Source: Gammaproteobacteria bacterium (GTDB taxonomy: Bacteria > Pseudomonadota > Gammaproteobacteria > JAABTG01). Taken from it: 64,000 nt of DNA. The notes beneath the pieces are model-generated. The model did no database searches. It saw nothing but the letters and a program-made list of their open reading frames with translations, and had not been told where the DNA came from. Where the stretch lies: positions 2,294,001 through 2,358,000 of the forward strand of contig JAXHLS010000002.1 of assembly GCA_034522055.1 (NCBI GenBank), given 5' to 3'. The position numbers were made by a program, and so were the translations under genes. Each line of letters starts with the position of its first letter. Within the stretch, counting starts at the first letter, position 1. Below, in pieces: positions 33,467 to 43,305 of this stretch.

Positions 33467-34360
33467 ATGAGTGAATACACCCCACGCCTGGCTCTGGGTC
33501 CGGTGCCCTACTACTGGTCCCGGAACGACTTGGAGAGTTTCTACGCCCAAGTTGCCGGCTGGCCGGTGGACATCGTCTACCTGGGCGAGACGGTTTGCTC
33601 CAAACGGCGCAGCCTATCCACCAACCAGTGGTTGGATTTGGCCGAAGGCCTGCGGGACCATGGAAAAGAAGTAGTTCTCTCCACCTTGAATCTGATCGAG
33701 GCGGAATCGGAGCTGACGGCCCTGCGCCGCTTATGCCGCAACGGGCGCTTCCCGGTCGAGGCCAATGACCTGGGTGCCGTGCGCCTGTTGATGGATATCG
33801 GCACTGCCTTCGTAACCGGCCCTACCCTGAATATCTACAACTCCGCGACCCTGGCCGTCCTCGCCCGTGGCGGCCTGCGTCGGTGGGCACTTCCCGTAGA
33901 GCTATCCCGGGATACCTTAGCGGATATGCAGGCAGCCCGCCCGGCGGGCGTACAAACCGAGGTGCTGGCCTACGGGCGCCTGCCGCTGGCCCTGTCGGCC
34001 CGATGCTTCACTGCCCGCTCGCGCAACCTGCCCAAGGATAAGTGCCGATTCTGCTGTTCGGAAGACCCAGAGGGGCGCTTAGTGCAGACCCAGGAGGACG
34101 CCCCGTTCGTGGTTTTGAACGGCATTCAGACCCTGTCCGCCGCCACCTGCAACTTGCTGCCACACCTGGCGGAGTTGCGAAGACTCGAGGTGGACGTGCT
34201 GCGCATCACTCCGCAGTCCCTCGACACCGAACGGGTGGTGCGTGCGTTCGTCGATGAACTCTCAGGAGCCCCCGGAAAGTGCGACCTTGCTCCCTTGGCG
34301 CCCCAGGGCCTTGCCGACGGCTATTGGCGCGGGGAAGCGGGCATGGAAGCGCCACCTTGA
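33467..34360 (+). CDS. ubiV: Oxygen-independent ubiquinone hydroxylase component UbiV
   Basis: A 297-residue U32-family protein, partner of UbiU. It begins LALGPVPYYWSRNDLESFYAQVAGWPVDIVYLGETVCSKRR, matching UbiV (formerly YhbV). The Fe-S ligand set is Cys near 39, then CFTARSRNLPKDKCRFCC around 181-198. There is an extra Cys next to the usual pair (KCRFCCSED). It is 10 bp behind ubiU. The two form a heterodimer carrying two 4Fe-4S clusters in E. coli. Confidence 0.92.
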   Translation: MSEYTPRLALGPVPYYWSRNDLESFYAQVAGWPVDIVYLGETVCSKRRSLSTNQWLDLAEGLRDHGKEVVLSTLNLIEAESELTALRRLCRNGRFPVEANDLGAVRLLMDIGTAFVTGPTLNIYNSATLAVLARGGLRRWALPVELSRDTLADMQAARPAGVQTEVLAYGRLPLALSARCFTARSRNLPKDKCRFCCSEDPEGRLVQTQEDAPFVVLNGIQTLSAATCNLLPHLAELRRLEVDVLRITPQSLDTERVVRAFVDELSGAPGKCDLAPLAPQGLADGYWRGEAGMEAPP

Positions 34361-34478
34361 GTTCCATGGTGAGGCGCGGCCAGAGACGACCATTCGGCTT
34401 CGAATACATTGCCTGTCCCGGTACGTCTCCCGAACGGCCTGTGTGTTACTGCCGCCGAACGCAGATCGGAGAACAGGT

Positions 34479-34961
34479 ATGAGTCAGAAGTCCCCAGCCC
34501 CCCGACTGCCCCGAGCCCTGACGTTGCCCCTGAGCCTGCTCCCCGACAAATTGCACGGCGCCGTCGCCGCCGCCACCCTGCACCGGGTCTTCGCCGCGCA
34601 ACGGGCCGGTGGCGAGCTGGATTTCATGGATGGCAAGACGACCCACATCCGAGTTCTGGACGCCGGTGTTTGCCTGCGACTCACCCTGGGTGAGAAGGGT
34701 TTTGCGGTGGACGACTCCGGGGAATCCCCCGACCTGCTGGTCCAGGGGACAGCCTATGATTACCTGTTGCTTCTGAGCGGGGACGAGGACCCGGACACGC
34801 TGTTCTTCCAGCGCCGCCTGCGCATGTCCGGCGACACGGCCCTCGGCGTACACTTGAAAAATTTCCTCGCCTCGGCGGAACCGGGCTCGCTGCCCTTGTT
34901 TGCTCTTGCGGTCCCGCTCCTGCAGCGGGGCATGCGGTGGTTCGAACGCGTGCTCGGCTGA
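34479..34961 (+). CDS. ubiT: SCP2-domain ubiquinone biosynthesis factor UbiT
   Basis: A 160-residue protein with an SCP2 sterol-carrier-like fold: LHRVFAAQRAGGELDFMDGKTTHIRVLDAG, PDLLVQGTAYDYLLLLSGDEDPDTLFFQRRLRMSG and a C-terminal basic/aromatic end MRWFERVL. UbiT (formerly YhbT) is the anaerobic counterpart of UbiJ and presents prenylated intermediates to UbiUV. GGAG lies eight bases before ATG at 34479. It completes ubiUVT in order. Confidence 0.9.
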   Translation: MSQKSPAPRLPRALTLPLSLLPDKLHGAVAAATLHRVFAAQRAGGELDFMDGKTTHIRVLDAGVCLRLTLGEKGFAVDDSGESPDLLVQGTAYDYLLLLSGDEDPDTLFFQRRLRMSGDTALGVHLKNFLASAEPGSLPLFALAVPLLQRGMRWFERVLG

Positions 34962-35273
34962 GGCCAGACCGGACCTCGCGGCCGATCCACGCGCGCATCC
35001 CTCTGCCCCGTCGTCGCCGACTACGCCGCAGGGTGCGAGCGGTCCGCGCGCCGACGACCGCACCGGCAGGTGGACCTGCGGGCGCGGATGCGGCCCCGAG
35101 TCGGACCTGCCGCCCGTGTTCTTCGCGCCGGCGGGCTGGGCGACTACCCCCGCGCCGCGGATGGCGTTACCATTGCCCGCCGCGGCGCCGGACGCAGGGT
35201 CGGGGCAAGCCGCCACCGGCGATGCGGCCCGCACCCCGTCATCCGATCCACCATGTCCAGGCAGCGAGATCCC
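34962..35273 (+). other. Intergenic region of about 310 bp containing a CBS-gene relic
   Basis: No intact gene was seen. Positions about 35105-35140 nearly repeat the 3' end of the CBS gene (31316-31348): the frame reads ESDLPPVFFAPAG where the CBS protein ends RADLLPVFFAPAD. Upstream, DDRTGRW resembles the CBS segment DPEGRC, with a frameshift between. This looks like a decayed duplicate. Confidence 0.5.
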
Positions 35274-35810
35274 ATGACCGCCATCGCCCGCATCGGAATC
35301 GTCACCGTGTCCGACCGTGCCAGTCGCGGCGCATACCCGGATCGCGGCGGCCCGGCCGTCCGCGAGTGGCTGCAAAGGGCCCTCAAGAGCCCCTGGGAGG
35401 CGGTCACGCGCGTGGTCCCGGACGAACAGGACCAGGTGGAAGAGACCCTGCGGGAGCTGTGCGCGCGGGAGGGCTGCTGCCTGGTGGTCACCACCGGCAG
35501 CACCGGGCCCGCCAGACGGGACATCGTGCCCGAGGCCACCGCGGCGGTGTGTGACAAGTTGCTGGATGGCTTCGGCGAGTTGATGCGCTCCGTCTCTCTG
35601 CGTGCGGTGCCGACGGCGATCCTGTCCCGCCAGATCGCCGGTATCCGGGGTGCGTCCCTGATCATCAACCTGCCCGGCAAGCCCACCGCCATCGGCGAGT
35701 GCCTGGATGCCGTGTTTCCCGCGGTACCCTACTGTATCGACCTGATCGAGGGGCCGTACCTGGAGACCGACCCGGCGGTCATCCAGGCCTTCCGGCCCCA
35801 GGGCCGCTGA
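35274..35810 (+). CDS. mog: Molybdopterin adenylyltransferase, MogA/MoaB family
   Basis: A 178-residue MoCF-domain protein. RIGIVTVSDRASRGAYPDRGGPAV and VVTTGSTGPARRDIVPEATAAV contain the MPT/ATP-binding TTGsTGP loop and the catalytic Asp/Glu set of MogA, which adenylylates molybdopterin before molybdate insertion. PTAILSRQIAGIRGASLIINLPGKP is the conserved second half. ATG at 35274 is preferred; an in-frame ATG at 35253 is possible. Supplying Moco beside narG makes functional sense. Confidence 0.88.
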   Translation: MTAIARIGIVTVSDRASRGAYPDRGGPAVREWLQRALKSPWEAVTRVVPDEQDQVEETLRELCAREGCCLVVTTGSTGPARRDIVPEATAAVCDKLLDGFGELMRSVSLRAVPTAILSRQIAGIRGASLIINLPGKPTAIGECLDAVFPAVPYCIDLIEGPYLETDPAVIQAFRPQGR

Positions 35811-35981
35811 CCCACCCGCCCGGCTGGCAGGAAGGGGACAGGACGCGTTGAGAACGGTGGTGTGTCACCGGGGGCATCGGGACGCGACCGCTTCTCCCCG
35901 CGTGAGAACGGACTTCATGAAAGGCCGGATCGCCGTTTCCCCTGCACAGGGGCCCGAGGAAAAACGTTAACGGAGACGCCC

Positions 35982-37874
35982 ATGCGTTATCCCCAGTCCT
36001 TCGATGTCATCGTGGTGGGCGGCGGCCATGCCGGTACCGAGGCGGCCCTGGCGGCGGCGCGCATGGGGGTGCGCACCCTGCTGCTCACCCATAATATCGA
36101 GACTCTAGGCCAGCTCTCCTGCAACCCGGCCATCGGCGGCATCGGCAAGGGCCATCTGGTGAAGGAAATCGATGCCCTGGGCGGCCTCATGGCCCACGCC
36201 GCGGATCGCGCCGGCATCCAGTTCCGTCGCCTCAACGCCCGCAAGGGGCCGGCGGTGCGCGCCACCCGGGCGCAGATAGACCGCACCCTCTACAAGGCGG
36301 TGGTGCGCGACGCCCTGGCCACCGCCCCCAACCTTACCCTGTTCCAGCAGGGGGTGGACGACCTGGTGGTGGAGGGCGAGACCCTGCGGGGGGTGGTGAC
36401 CCAGATGGGGCTGCGCTTCGATGCCCCCTGCGTCATCCTCACGGTGGGTACCTTCCTCGGCGGCCGTATTCATATCGGCCTCGAGAACCACCTGGGCGGA
36501 CGGGCCGGCGACCCGCCCTCCATGGCCCTGGCGCGGCGCCTGCGCGAGCTGCCCTTCAGGGTGGAACGCCTGAAGACGGGCACGCCGCCGCGTATCGATG
36601 CCCGCTCCATCGACTTCTCCCGTCTCGCGAAGCAGCACGGGGACCGGCCGGTGCCGGTGTTCTCCTTCATGGGCCGCGCCGATGAGCATCCGCGGCAGGT
36701 GCCGTGCCACATCACCCGCACCAACGCCCGCACCCACGACATCATCCGCGGTGGCCTTGACCGCTCGCCCATGTACAGCGGGGTCATCGAGGGCACGGGG
36801 CCGCGCTACTGCCCCTCGGTGGAGGACAAGGTGATGCGCTTCGCCGACAAGGACTCCCACCAGATATTCGTGGAGCCCGAGGGTCTGGACGCCCACGAGG
36901 TCTACCCCAACGGCATCTCCACCAGCCTGCCCTTCGACATCCAGCTCGCCATGGTGCGTTCCATCGAGGGCTTCGAGGGCGCCCACATCACCCGGCCGGG
37001 CTATGCCATCGAGTACGATTTCTTCGATCCCCGCGACCTGCGGCCGTGGCTGGAGACCCGCTTCATTCCCGGCCTCTACTTCGCGGGCCAGATCAACGGC
37101 ACCACCGGCTACGAGGAGGCGGCGGCCCAGGGGTTGCTGGCAGGCATCAACGGCGCCCTCGGGGTTCAGGGCCGGGAACCCTGGTTTCCCCGCCGCGATG
37201 AGGCCTATCTGGGGGTGCTGGTGGACGACCTCATCACCCAGGGCACCAACGAGCCCTACCGCATGTTCACCAGCCGCGCCGAGTACCGGCTGATGCTGCG
37301 GGAGGACAACGCCGACCTGCGCCTCACCCCGCGCGGCCGCGAACTCGGCGTGGTGGACGACGCCCGCTGGCGGCGCTTCGAGACCAAGCGCACGGCCCTG
37401 GATACCGAGCTGGCCCGCCTCAAGGCCACCCGGGTGGGCCCCGCGAGCGTGCCGCGGGAACGTGCCGAGGACTTCCTCGGCCAGGCCCTGACCCGGGACG
37501 CCAGCCTCTACGATCTGTTGCGCCGCCCGGAGTTGGACTACGCCCAGGTGACGGGGCTGGAGCCGGGCCCGCCCCGCGTGGCGGATCCCGAGGTCATCGA
37601 ACAACTGGAGATCGACGCCGCCTACCATGGCTATATTCATCGCCAGCAGGCGGAGGTGGCGCGGCATCGCCATCACGAGGAACTGACCCTGTCCGCCCTG
37701 GACTACGGCGCCGTGCACGGCCTGTCCGCGGAGGTGCGCCAGAAGCTCGCCGCCCAGCGGCCCGCCACCCTGGGCCAGGCCTCGCGCATTCCCGGGGTGA
37801 CCCCGGCCGCCATCTCCATCCTGCTCATTCATCTGAAGAAACGGTCCGGGGTCGACGGGCGGCAGAGCGCCTGA
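35982..37874 (+). CDS. mnmG: tRNA uridine-5-carboxymethylaminomethyl modification enzyme MnmG
   Basis: A 630-residue FAD protein (E. coli MnmG has 629). [23 protein letters not shown] (residues 7-29) is the FAD site. [27 protein letters not shown] is the family signature, and [34 protein letters not shown] the second. With MnmE (not in the window) it installs cmnm5 at wobble U34. GGAG lies a few bases before the ATG. It starts the usual mnmG-rsmG-parA-parB run and sits 171 bp after mog. Confidence 0.97.
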   Translation: MRYPQSFDVIVVGGGHAGTEAALAAARMGVRTLLLTHNIETLGQLSCNPAIGGIGKGHLVKEIDALGGLMAHAADRAGIQFRRLNARKGPAVRATRAQIDRTLYKAVVRDALATAPNLTLFQQGVDDLVVEGETLRGVVTQMGLRFDAPCVILTVGTFLGGRIHIGLENHLGGRAGDPPSMALARRLRELPFRVERLKTGTPPRIDARSIDFSRLAKQHGDRPVPVFSFMGRADEHPRQVPCHITRTNARTHDIIRGGLDRSPMYSGVIEGTGPRYCPSVEDKVMRFADKDSHQIFVEPEGLDAHEVYPNGISTSLPFDIQLAMVRSIEGFEGAHITRPGYAIEYDFFDPRDLRPWLETRFIPGLYFAGQINGTTGYEEAAAQGLLAGINGALGVQGREPWFPRRDEAYLGVLVDDLITQGTNEPYRMFTSRAEYRLMLREDNADLRLTPRGRELGVVDDARWRRFETKRTALDTELARLKATRVGPASVPRERAEDFLGQALTRDASLYDLLRRPELDYAQVTGLEPGPPRVADPEVIEQLEIDAAYHGYIHRQQAEVARHRHHEELTLSALDYGAVHGLSAEVRQKLAAQRPATLGQASRIPGVTPAAISILLIHLKKRSGVDGRQSA

Positions 37875-37877
37875 GGG

Positions 37878-38516
37878 GTGGACGCGGCGGCGCGGCTGGA
37901 CTGGGGACTGGAGCGGTTGGGCCTGCCGTTGTCGGGGGCCGCCCGCGACCTGCTGTTGGACTACGTGGCCCTGCTGGCGCGCTGGAACCGGGCCTTCAAC
38001 CTCACGGCGGTGCGGGAACCGGAGGCCATGGTGAGCCGCCATATCCTCGATTCCCTCACCCTCGTGCCCCACGTCCACGGTGCCTCCCTGCTGGACGTGG
38101 GCACCGGGGCCGGCCTGCCGGGCATGGTGGTGGCCGCCGCCTGCCCGGGATTGGCGGTGACCCTCCTCGACGCCAACGGCAAGAAGACGCGCTTCTGCCG
38201 CCAGGCGGTGGCGCAGCTGGGGCTGGCCAACGTCACGGTGGTGCACCTGCGGGTGGAGGGATTTCGCCCACCGGCGGGCTTCGACACGGTGGTGAGCCGT
38301 GCCTTCCGGGATCAGGAACGCTTCCTGGCCGCCTGTGAAAGGCTGGCGGCCCCCGGCGGGCGCCTGGTGGCCATGGCGGGGCGGCGGGTGGATGGTTGGC
38401 GGGGGGCGGTGCACGCCGTGGCCGTGCCCGGGGTCTCGGAGGCGCGCCACATCGTGGTGGTGGAGCGGAGGGCTGCCGGGTTCGTTCGTGAAGGTGGAGC
38501 TTCGGGGCGAGTGTGA
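37878..38516 (+). CDS. rsmG: 16S rRNA m7G527 methyltransferase RsmG
   Basis: A 212-residue Rossmann methyltransferase with a GTG start three bases behind mnmG. RWNRAFNLTAVREPEAMVSRHILDSLTLVPH precedes the SAM loop LLDVGTGAGLPGMVVAAACPG (about 71-91); LLDANGKKTRFCRQAV and VVSRAFRD are further RsmG signatures. Length and position after mnmG are canonical. Confidence 0.96.
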   Translation: MDAAARLDWGLERLGLPLSGAARDLLLDYVALLARWNRAFNLTAVREPEAMVSRHILDSLTLVPHVHGASLLDVGTGAGLPGMVVAAACPGLAVTLLDANGKKTRFCRQAVAQLGLANVTVVHLRVEGFRPPAGFDTVVSRAFRDQERFLAACERLAAPGGRLVAMAGRRVDGWRGAVHAVAVPGVSEARHIVVVERRAAGFVREGGASGRV

Positions 38517-38593
38517 TAAAGTCATGTGTCCCTGCCGGTCAGTCCCTACTGCCCGGCCACCATGCGCCCCCGACCCGAAAGACATTACCGCGT

Positions 38594-39382
38594 ATGACCA
38601 AGGTCATCTCCATTGCGAACCAGAAAGGCGGTGTGGGCAAGACCACCACCAGCGTCAATCTCGCCGCCTCCCTGGCGGCCGCGCGGCGCCGGGTGTTGCT
38701 GGTGGACATGGATCCCCAGGGCAACGCCACCATGGGCAGCGGCATCAACAAGGCCGTGCTCTCCATGTCCGCTTATGACGTGCTGATGGACGATGCCGCA
38801 CCGCGGGACGTGGTGGTGCGGGCCGAGGAGCCGGGTTACGACCTCGTCCCCAGCAACGGCGACCTCACCGGGGCCGAGGTGGGGCTGCTGGAGGAACTGG
38901 GGCGGGAACTCAAGCTGCGCCAGGCCATGGAGCAGCTCAAGTCCGGTTACGACTACGTGCTCATCGACTGCCCGCCGTCCCTCAACATGCTGACGGTCAA
39001 CGCACTGGCGGCCTCGGACTCGGTGATGATCCCCATGCAGTGCGAATATTACGCCCTCGAGGGGCTGTCGGCGTTGCTGGACACCATCGAGAAGATCCGC
39101 AAGGTGTTGAACGCCAACCTGCGGGTGGAAGGCCTGTTGCGGACCATGTTCGACCCCCGCAACAACCTCGCCAACCAGGTCTCGGCACAACTGGTGCAGC
39201 ATTTCGGCGAGCGGGTCTATCGCACCATCATCCCGCGTAATATCCGCCTCGCCGAGGCCCCCAGCCATGGCCTGCCGGTGCTGCTGTATGACAGGACCTC
39301 CAAGGGGGCCCTGGCCTATCTGGCCCTGGCCGGGGAGATCCTGCGTCGCGATGGCGTGGCACCCCTGGCGGCCGCCAGCTGA
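38594..39382 (+). CDS. parA: Chromosome partitioning ATPase ParA (Soj)
   Basis: A 262-residue ParA of the chromosomal type: KVISIANQKGGVGKTTTSVNLAASL (deviant Walker A, residues 3-27), LLVDMDPQGNATMGSG and YVLIDCPPSLNMLTVNALAASD. It moves ParB-parS complexes to segregate replicated origins. It is followed by parB after 184 bp. No 16-bp parS of the TGTTTCACGTGAAACA type was seen in the window. Confidence 0.96.
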   Translation: MTKVISIANQKGGVGKTTTSVNLAASLAAARRRVLLVDMDPQGNATMGSGINKAVLSMSAYDVLMDDAAPRDVVVRAEEPGYDLVPSNGDLTGAEVGLLEELGRELKLRQAMEQLKSGYDYVLIDCPPSLNMLTVNALAASDSVMIPMQCEYYALEGLSALLDTIEKIRKVLNANLRVEGLLRTMFDPRNNLANQVSAQLVQHFGERVYRTIIPRNIRLAEAPSHGLPVLLYDRTSKGALAYLALAGEILRRDGVAPLAAAS

Positions 39383-39566
39383 CATCACCCGGCTCGGAAA
39401 ACCAGTGCCCTGCTCCGTGAGAATCATCCAATCCCCGCTGGCTCGCGCCATGTCCCGGGGCGTCGTTCATCGTCGTTCCGCGGCGGCGATGCCTCCTCAT
39501 CCCGCCTCGCCTGGTGCGTCGCAGCCGGCACGAACTCCTGAACATCCTTACGGGGCAAGACGCTAG

Positions 39567-40448
39567 ATGGTGGCCAAGAAGAGGGGGTTGGGACGCGGTC
39601 TCGATGCGCTGCTCGGTACCGGTTCGGCCGGGTCGGAGGGCGGTGATACCGCGGCTACGGAGGCGGCGCGTCCGGAGAGCCGCCTCACGGATCTGCCGGT
39701 GGACCTGCTCCAGAAGGGGCGCTATCAGCCCCGCGGTGAGATGGACGCCGCGGCCCTCCAGGACCTCGCCTCCTCCATCAGGGCCCAGGGGGTGGTACAG
39801 CCCATCGTGGTACGCCCGCTGGAGGGGGGCCGCTACGAGATCATCGCCGGTGAGCGGCGCTGGCGCGCGGCCCAGATGGCCGGCCTCGATGCGGTGCCCG
39901 TGGTGGTCAGGGACGTGCCCGATCAGGCCGCCATCGCCATCGCCCTCATCGAGAACATCCAGCGCGAGAATCTCAACCCGGTGGAGGAGGCCCAGGCCCT
40001 CAAGCGCCTGCTGGAGGAGTTCGGCCTCACCCACCAGCAGACCGCCGACGCGGTGGGACGCTCCCGGGCCGCGGTCACCAATCTCCTGAGACTGCTGGAA
40101 CTCGAGCCCCGGGTGCGGGGGATGCTGGAGAACGGCGACCTGGAGATGGGCCACGCCCGCGCTATGCTCTCCCTGGCGCCCGAACTCCAGGCCCAGGCGG
40201 CCCGCGAGGTGGTCGAGAAGGGGCTGTCGGTGCGCGACACCGAGCGTTTGGTGAAGCGCCTGCAGGAACCCACCCGGAAACCACCGCCGGCGCCGCCGAA
40301 CCCCGATGTCACCCGCCTCCAGGACGATCTCGCCCAGCGCCTGGGGGCGCCGGTGAACATCCGCCACAGCCCCCGGGGGAAAGGGAAGTTGGTCATAGAA
40401 TTCAATAGTTTGGACGAACTGGACGGGATCCTGGGCCACATCCAGTGA
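39567..40448 (+). CDS. parB: Chromosome partitioning protein ParB (Spo0J)
   Basis: A 293-residue ParB. The N-terminal VAKKRGLGRGLDALLG motif is the ParA-contacting peptide. The CTPase fold has LQKGRYQPRGEMDAAALQDLASSIRAQGVVQPIVVRP and YEIIAGERRWRAAQMAG (the GERR box), followed by the HTH (LTHQQTADAVGRSRAAVTNLLRLLEL) and a C-terminal dimer domain. It immediately precedes the atp operon promoter. Confidence 0.97.
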   Translation: MVAKKRGLGRGLDALLGTGSAGSEGGDTAATEAARPESRLTDLPVDLLQKGRYQPRGEMDAAALQDLASSIRAQGVVQPIVVRPLEGGRYEIIAGERRWRAAQMAGLDAVPVVVRDVPDQAAIAIALIENIQRENLNPVEEAQALKRLLEEFGLTHQQTADAVGRSRAAVTNLLRLLELEPRVRGMLENGDLEMGHARAMLSLAPELQAQAAREVVEKGLSVRDTERLVKRLQEPTRKPPPAPPNPDVTRLQDDLAQRLGAPVNIRHSPRGKGKLVIEFNSLDELDGILGHIQ

Positions 40449-40472
40449 ATGTCCGGGTCCCTTCGTCGGCCG

Positions 40473-40501
40473 TTGCCCTGGTGGTATCCATTGCGTATAC
40501 T
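40473..40501 (+). promoter_or_regulatory. Sigma-70 promoter of the ATP synthase operon
   Basis: TTGCCC (40473-40478) and TATACT (40496-40501) are separated by exactly 17 bp. The -10 matches the consensus at five of six positions and the -35 at four of six. It lies 75 bp ahead of the atpI GTG, in the only gap before the operon. Confidence 0.65.
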
Positions 40502-40575
40502 TCGCGCGCTTTCGGCGTGGCAGATGGAGTCATAACGATAACGAAACGGTTCATGACCGCCGAGGAGACTGCTTA

Positions 40576-41840
<1,265 letters not shown>

Positions 41841-41897
41841 AGTGGTGCCGGTCAACCGTTTTCATTTTTCCAGTTCGTTCGATTAAGGAGTCCTTCC

Positions 41898-42182
41898 ATG
41901 AGTCCAGCTGATATTGCCTTCATCTATTCACTCACCGCCCTGGGTGTGGGTGTCATTCTCGCCGCCGCCGGCCTGGGGTCCGCCCTCGGCTGGGGCATCA
42001 TCTGCTCCAAGTACCTGGAGGGCATCGCCCGCCAGCCGGAGATGCGTCCCCAGCTGCTGGGCCAGATGCTGTTCACGGGCGGCCTCATGGAGGCCTTCCC
42101 CATGATCGTGCTCGGCATCTCCATGTGGTTCGTGTTCGCCAATCCCTTCATTGGAGCCGCCCAGAACGCCATCGGCGGTTGA
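41898..42182 (+). CDS. atpE: ATP synthase Fo subunit c
   Basis: A 94-residue hairpin of two helices joined by the polar loop GIARQPEMRP. The ion-binding carboxylate is Glu65 in GGLMEAFPMIVLG. The residues around it lack the Gln and Ser/Thr set of Na+-type rings, so a proton-driven enzyme is expected. AAGGAG lies about eight bases before the ATG. Confidence 0.96.
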   Translation: MSPADIAFIYSLTALGVGVILAAAGLGSALGWGIICSKYLEGIARQPEMRPQLLGQMLFTGGLMEAFPMIVLGISMWFVFANPFIGAAQNAIGG

Positions 42183-42243
42183 GGATGCCGACGGGGTTTC
42201 GTTCCGGGTGGAATCAAGTCACGCGCAATCAAGGGGTTAGACA

Positions 42244-42714
42244 GTGAACGTAACTGCCACGTTGTTCGGGCAAATGCTCACTTTCGCGGTACTGGTCTGG
42301 TTCATCAAGGGCGTCCTGTGGGAGCCCATGCTGAAGGCCCTCGAAGACAGAAAGAAGCGTATCGCCGACGGGCTCGCCGCAGCCGAGAGGGGGCTCCATG
42401 AGAAGGAGCTGTCCGAGAAGCGGGCGAAGGATCTTCTCCATGAGGCCAAGGACCAGGCCAACGAGATCATCAACAACGCCCAGAAGCGGGCGGGGGAGAT
42501 CGTCGAGGAGGCCAAGGACCAGGCGCGAGCCGAGGGGGACAAGCTGAAGTCCGCCGCCAAGATCGAGATCGAGCAGGAGGGCAATCGCGTGCGGGAGGAT
42601 TTGCGCAAGCAGGTGGCGGTGCTGGCCGTGGCCGGCGCCGAGCAGATCCTCAAGCAGGAAGTCGATGCCGCCAAACACAACGCCATGCTCGAGAAGCTGG
42701 CCGCCGAACTCTGA
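42244..42714 (+). CDS. atpF: ATP synthase Fo subunit b
   Basis: A 156-residue peripheral-stalk subunit with a GTG start. One membrane helix (TATLFGQMLTFAVLVWFIKGVLW, residues 4-26) is followed by a long charged coiled coil (EDRKKRIADGLAAAERGLHEKEL onward). Length equals that of E. coli b (156). It dimerises and joins Fo to F1 through delta. Confidence 0.95.
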   Translation: MNVTATLFGQMLTFAVLVWFIKGVLWEPMLKALEDRKKRIADGLAAAERGLHEKELSEKRAKDLLHEAKDQANEIINNAQKRAGEIVEEAKDQARAEGDKLKSAAKIEIEQEGNRVREDLRKQVAVLAVAGAEQILKQEVDAAKHNAMLEKLAAEL

Positions 42715-42726
42715 GGCGATTCGACT

Positions 42727-43260
42727 ATGGAAGAGAGAAGCACGCTCGCCAGACCTTACGCCAACGCGGTGTTCAAGATCGCCAGCGCAGAGGACGGCCT
42801 CGACAGCTGGTCGGAACAGCTGGCCTTCCTGGCCTCCGTCATCAATGATGGCACCATGAAGGGCCTGCTGGCCGACCCCCGCATCGAACATGAGCGCCTG
42901 GCGGACCTCGTGGTGGACGTGGCCGGGGGCCGCCTGACGGAGAAGGGCCAGAACGTGGTGAGGGTACTGGCCGCGAACGGGCGCCTGAGTCTGCTGGACG
43001 AGATCGTGCGTCTCTACGAATTGGAGCGGGCCCGCGCCCAGCGCACCGAACGGGTGCGGGTGACCTCGGCCTATGCGGTGAACGCCAAGTTCCAGACCCT
43101 CATCAGGGAGGCCATGGCCAAGCGCCTGGGCTGTGAGGTGGAACTCGAGACCGAGACCGACCGCACGCTCATCGGGGGCATCATCATCAGGGCGGGTGAC
43201 ATGGTCATAGACGCATCGTTGCGGGGACGGTTGAACAGCCTCGCGGGTGACATCGCCTAG
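42727..43260 (+). CDS. atpH: ATP synthase F1 subunit delta
   Basis: A 177-residue protein (E. coli 177). TLARPYANAVFKIA at the start, LVVDVAGGRLTEKGQNVVRVLAANGRLSLLDEI in the middle and LIGGIIIRAGDMVIDASLRGRLNSLA at the end are delta/OSCP signatures. It caps F1 and binds subunit b. It sits 12 bp after atpF. Confidence 0.96.
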   Translation: MEERSTLARPYANAVFKIASAEDGLDSWSEQLAFLASVINDGTMKGLLADPRIEHERLADLVVDVAGGRLTEKGQNVVRVLAANGRLSLLDEIVRLYELERARAQRTERVRVTSAYAVNAKFQTLIREAMAKRLGCEVELETETDRTLIGGIIIRAGDMVIDASLRGRLNSLAGDIA

Positions 43261-43305
43261 CCTCCGCCGGCCGGCTTTGAATGAATACTAATTAGGGGTT
43301 CGAGA

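Noticed and set aside
38500-40575. parS site near parAB
   Set aside because: No TGTTTCACGTGAAACA-like 16-mer was seen here or elsewhere in the window.
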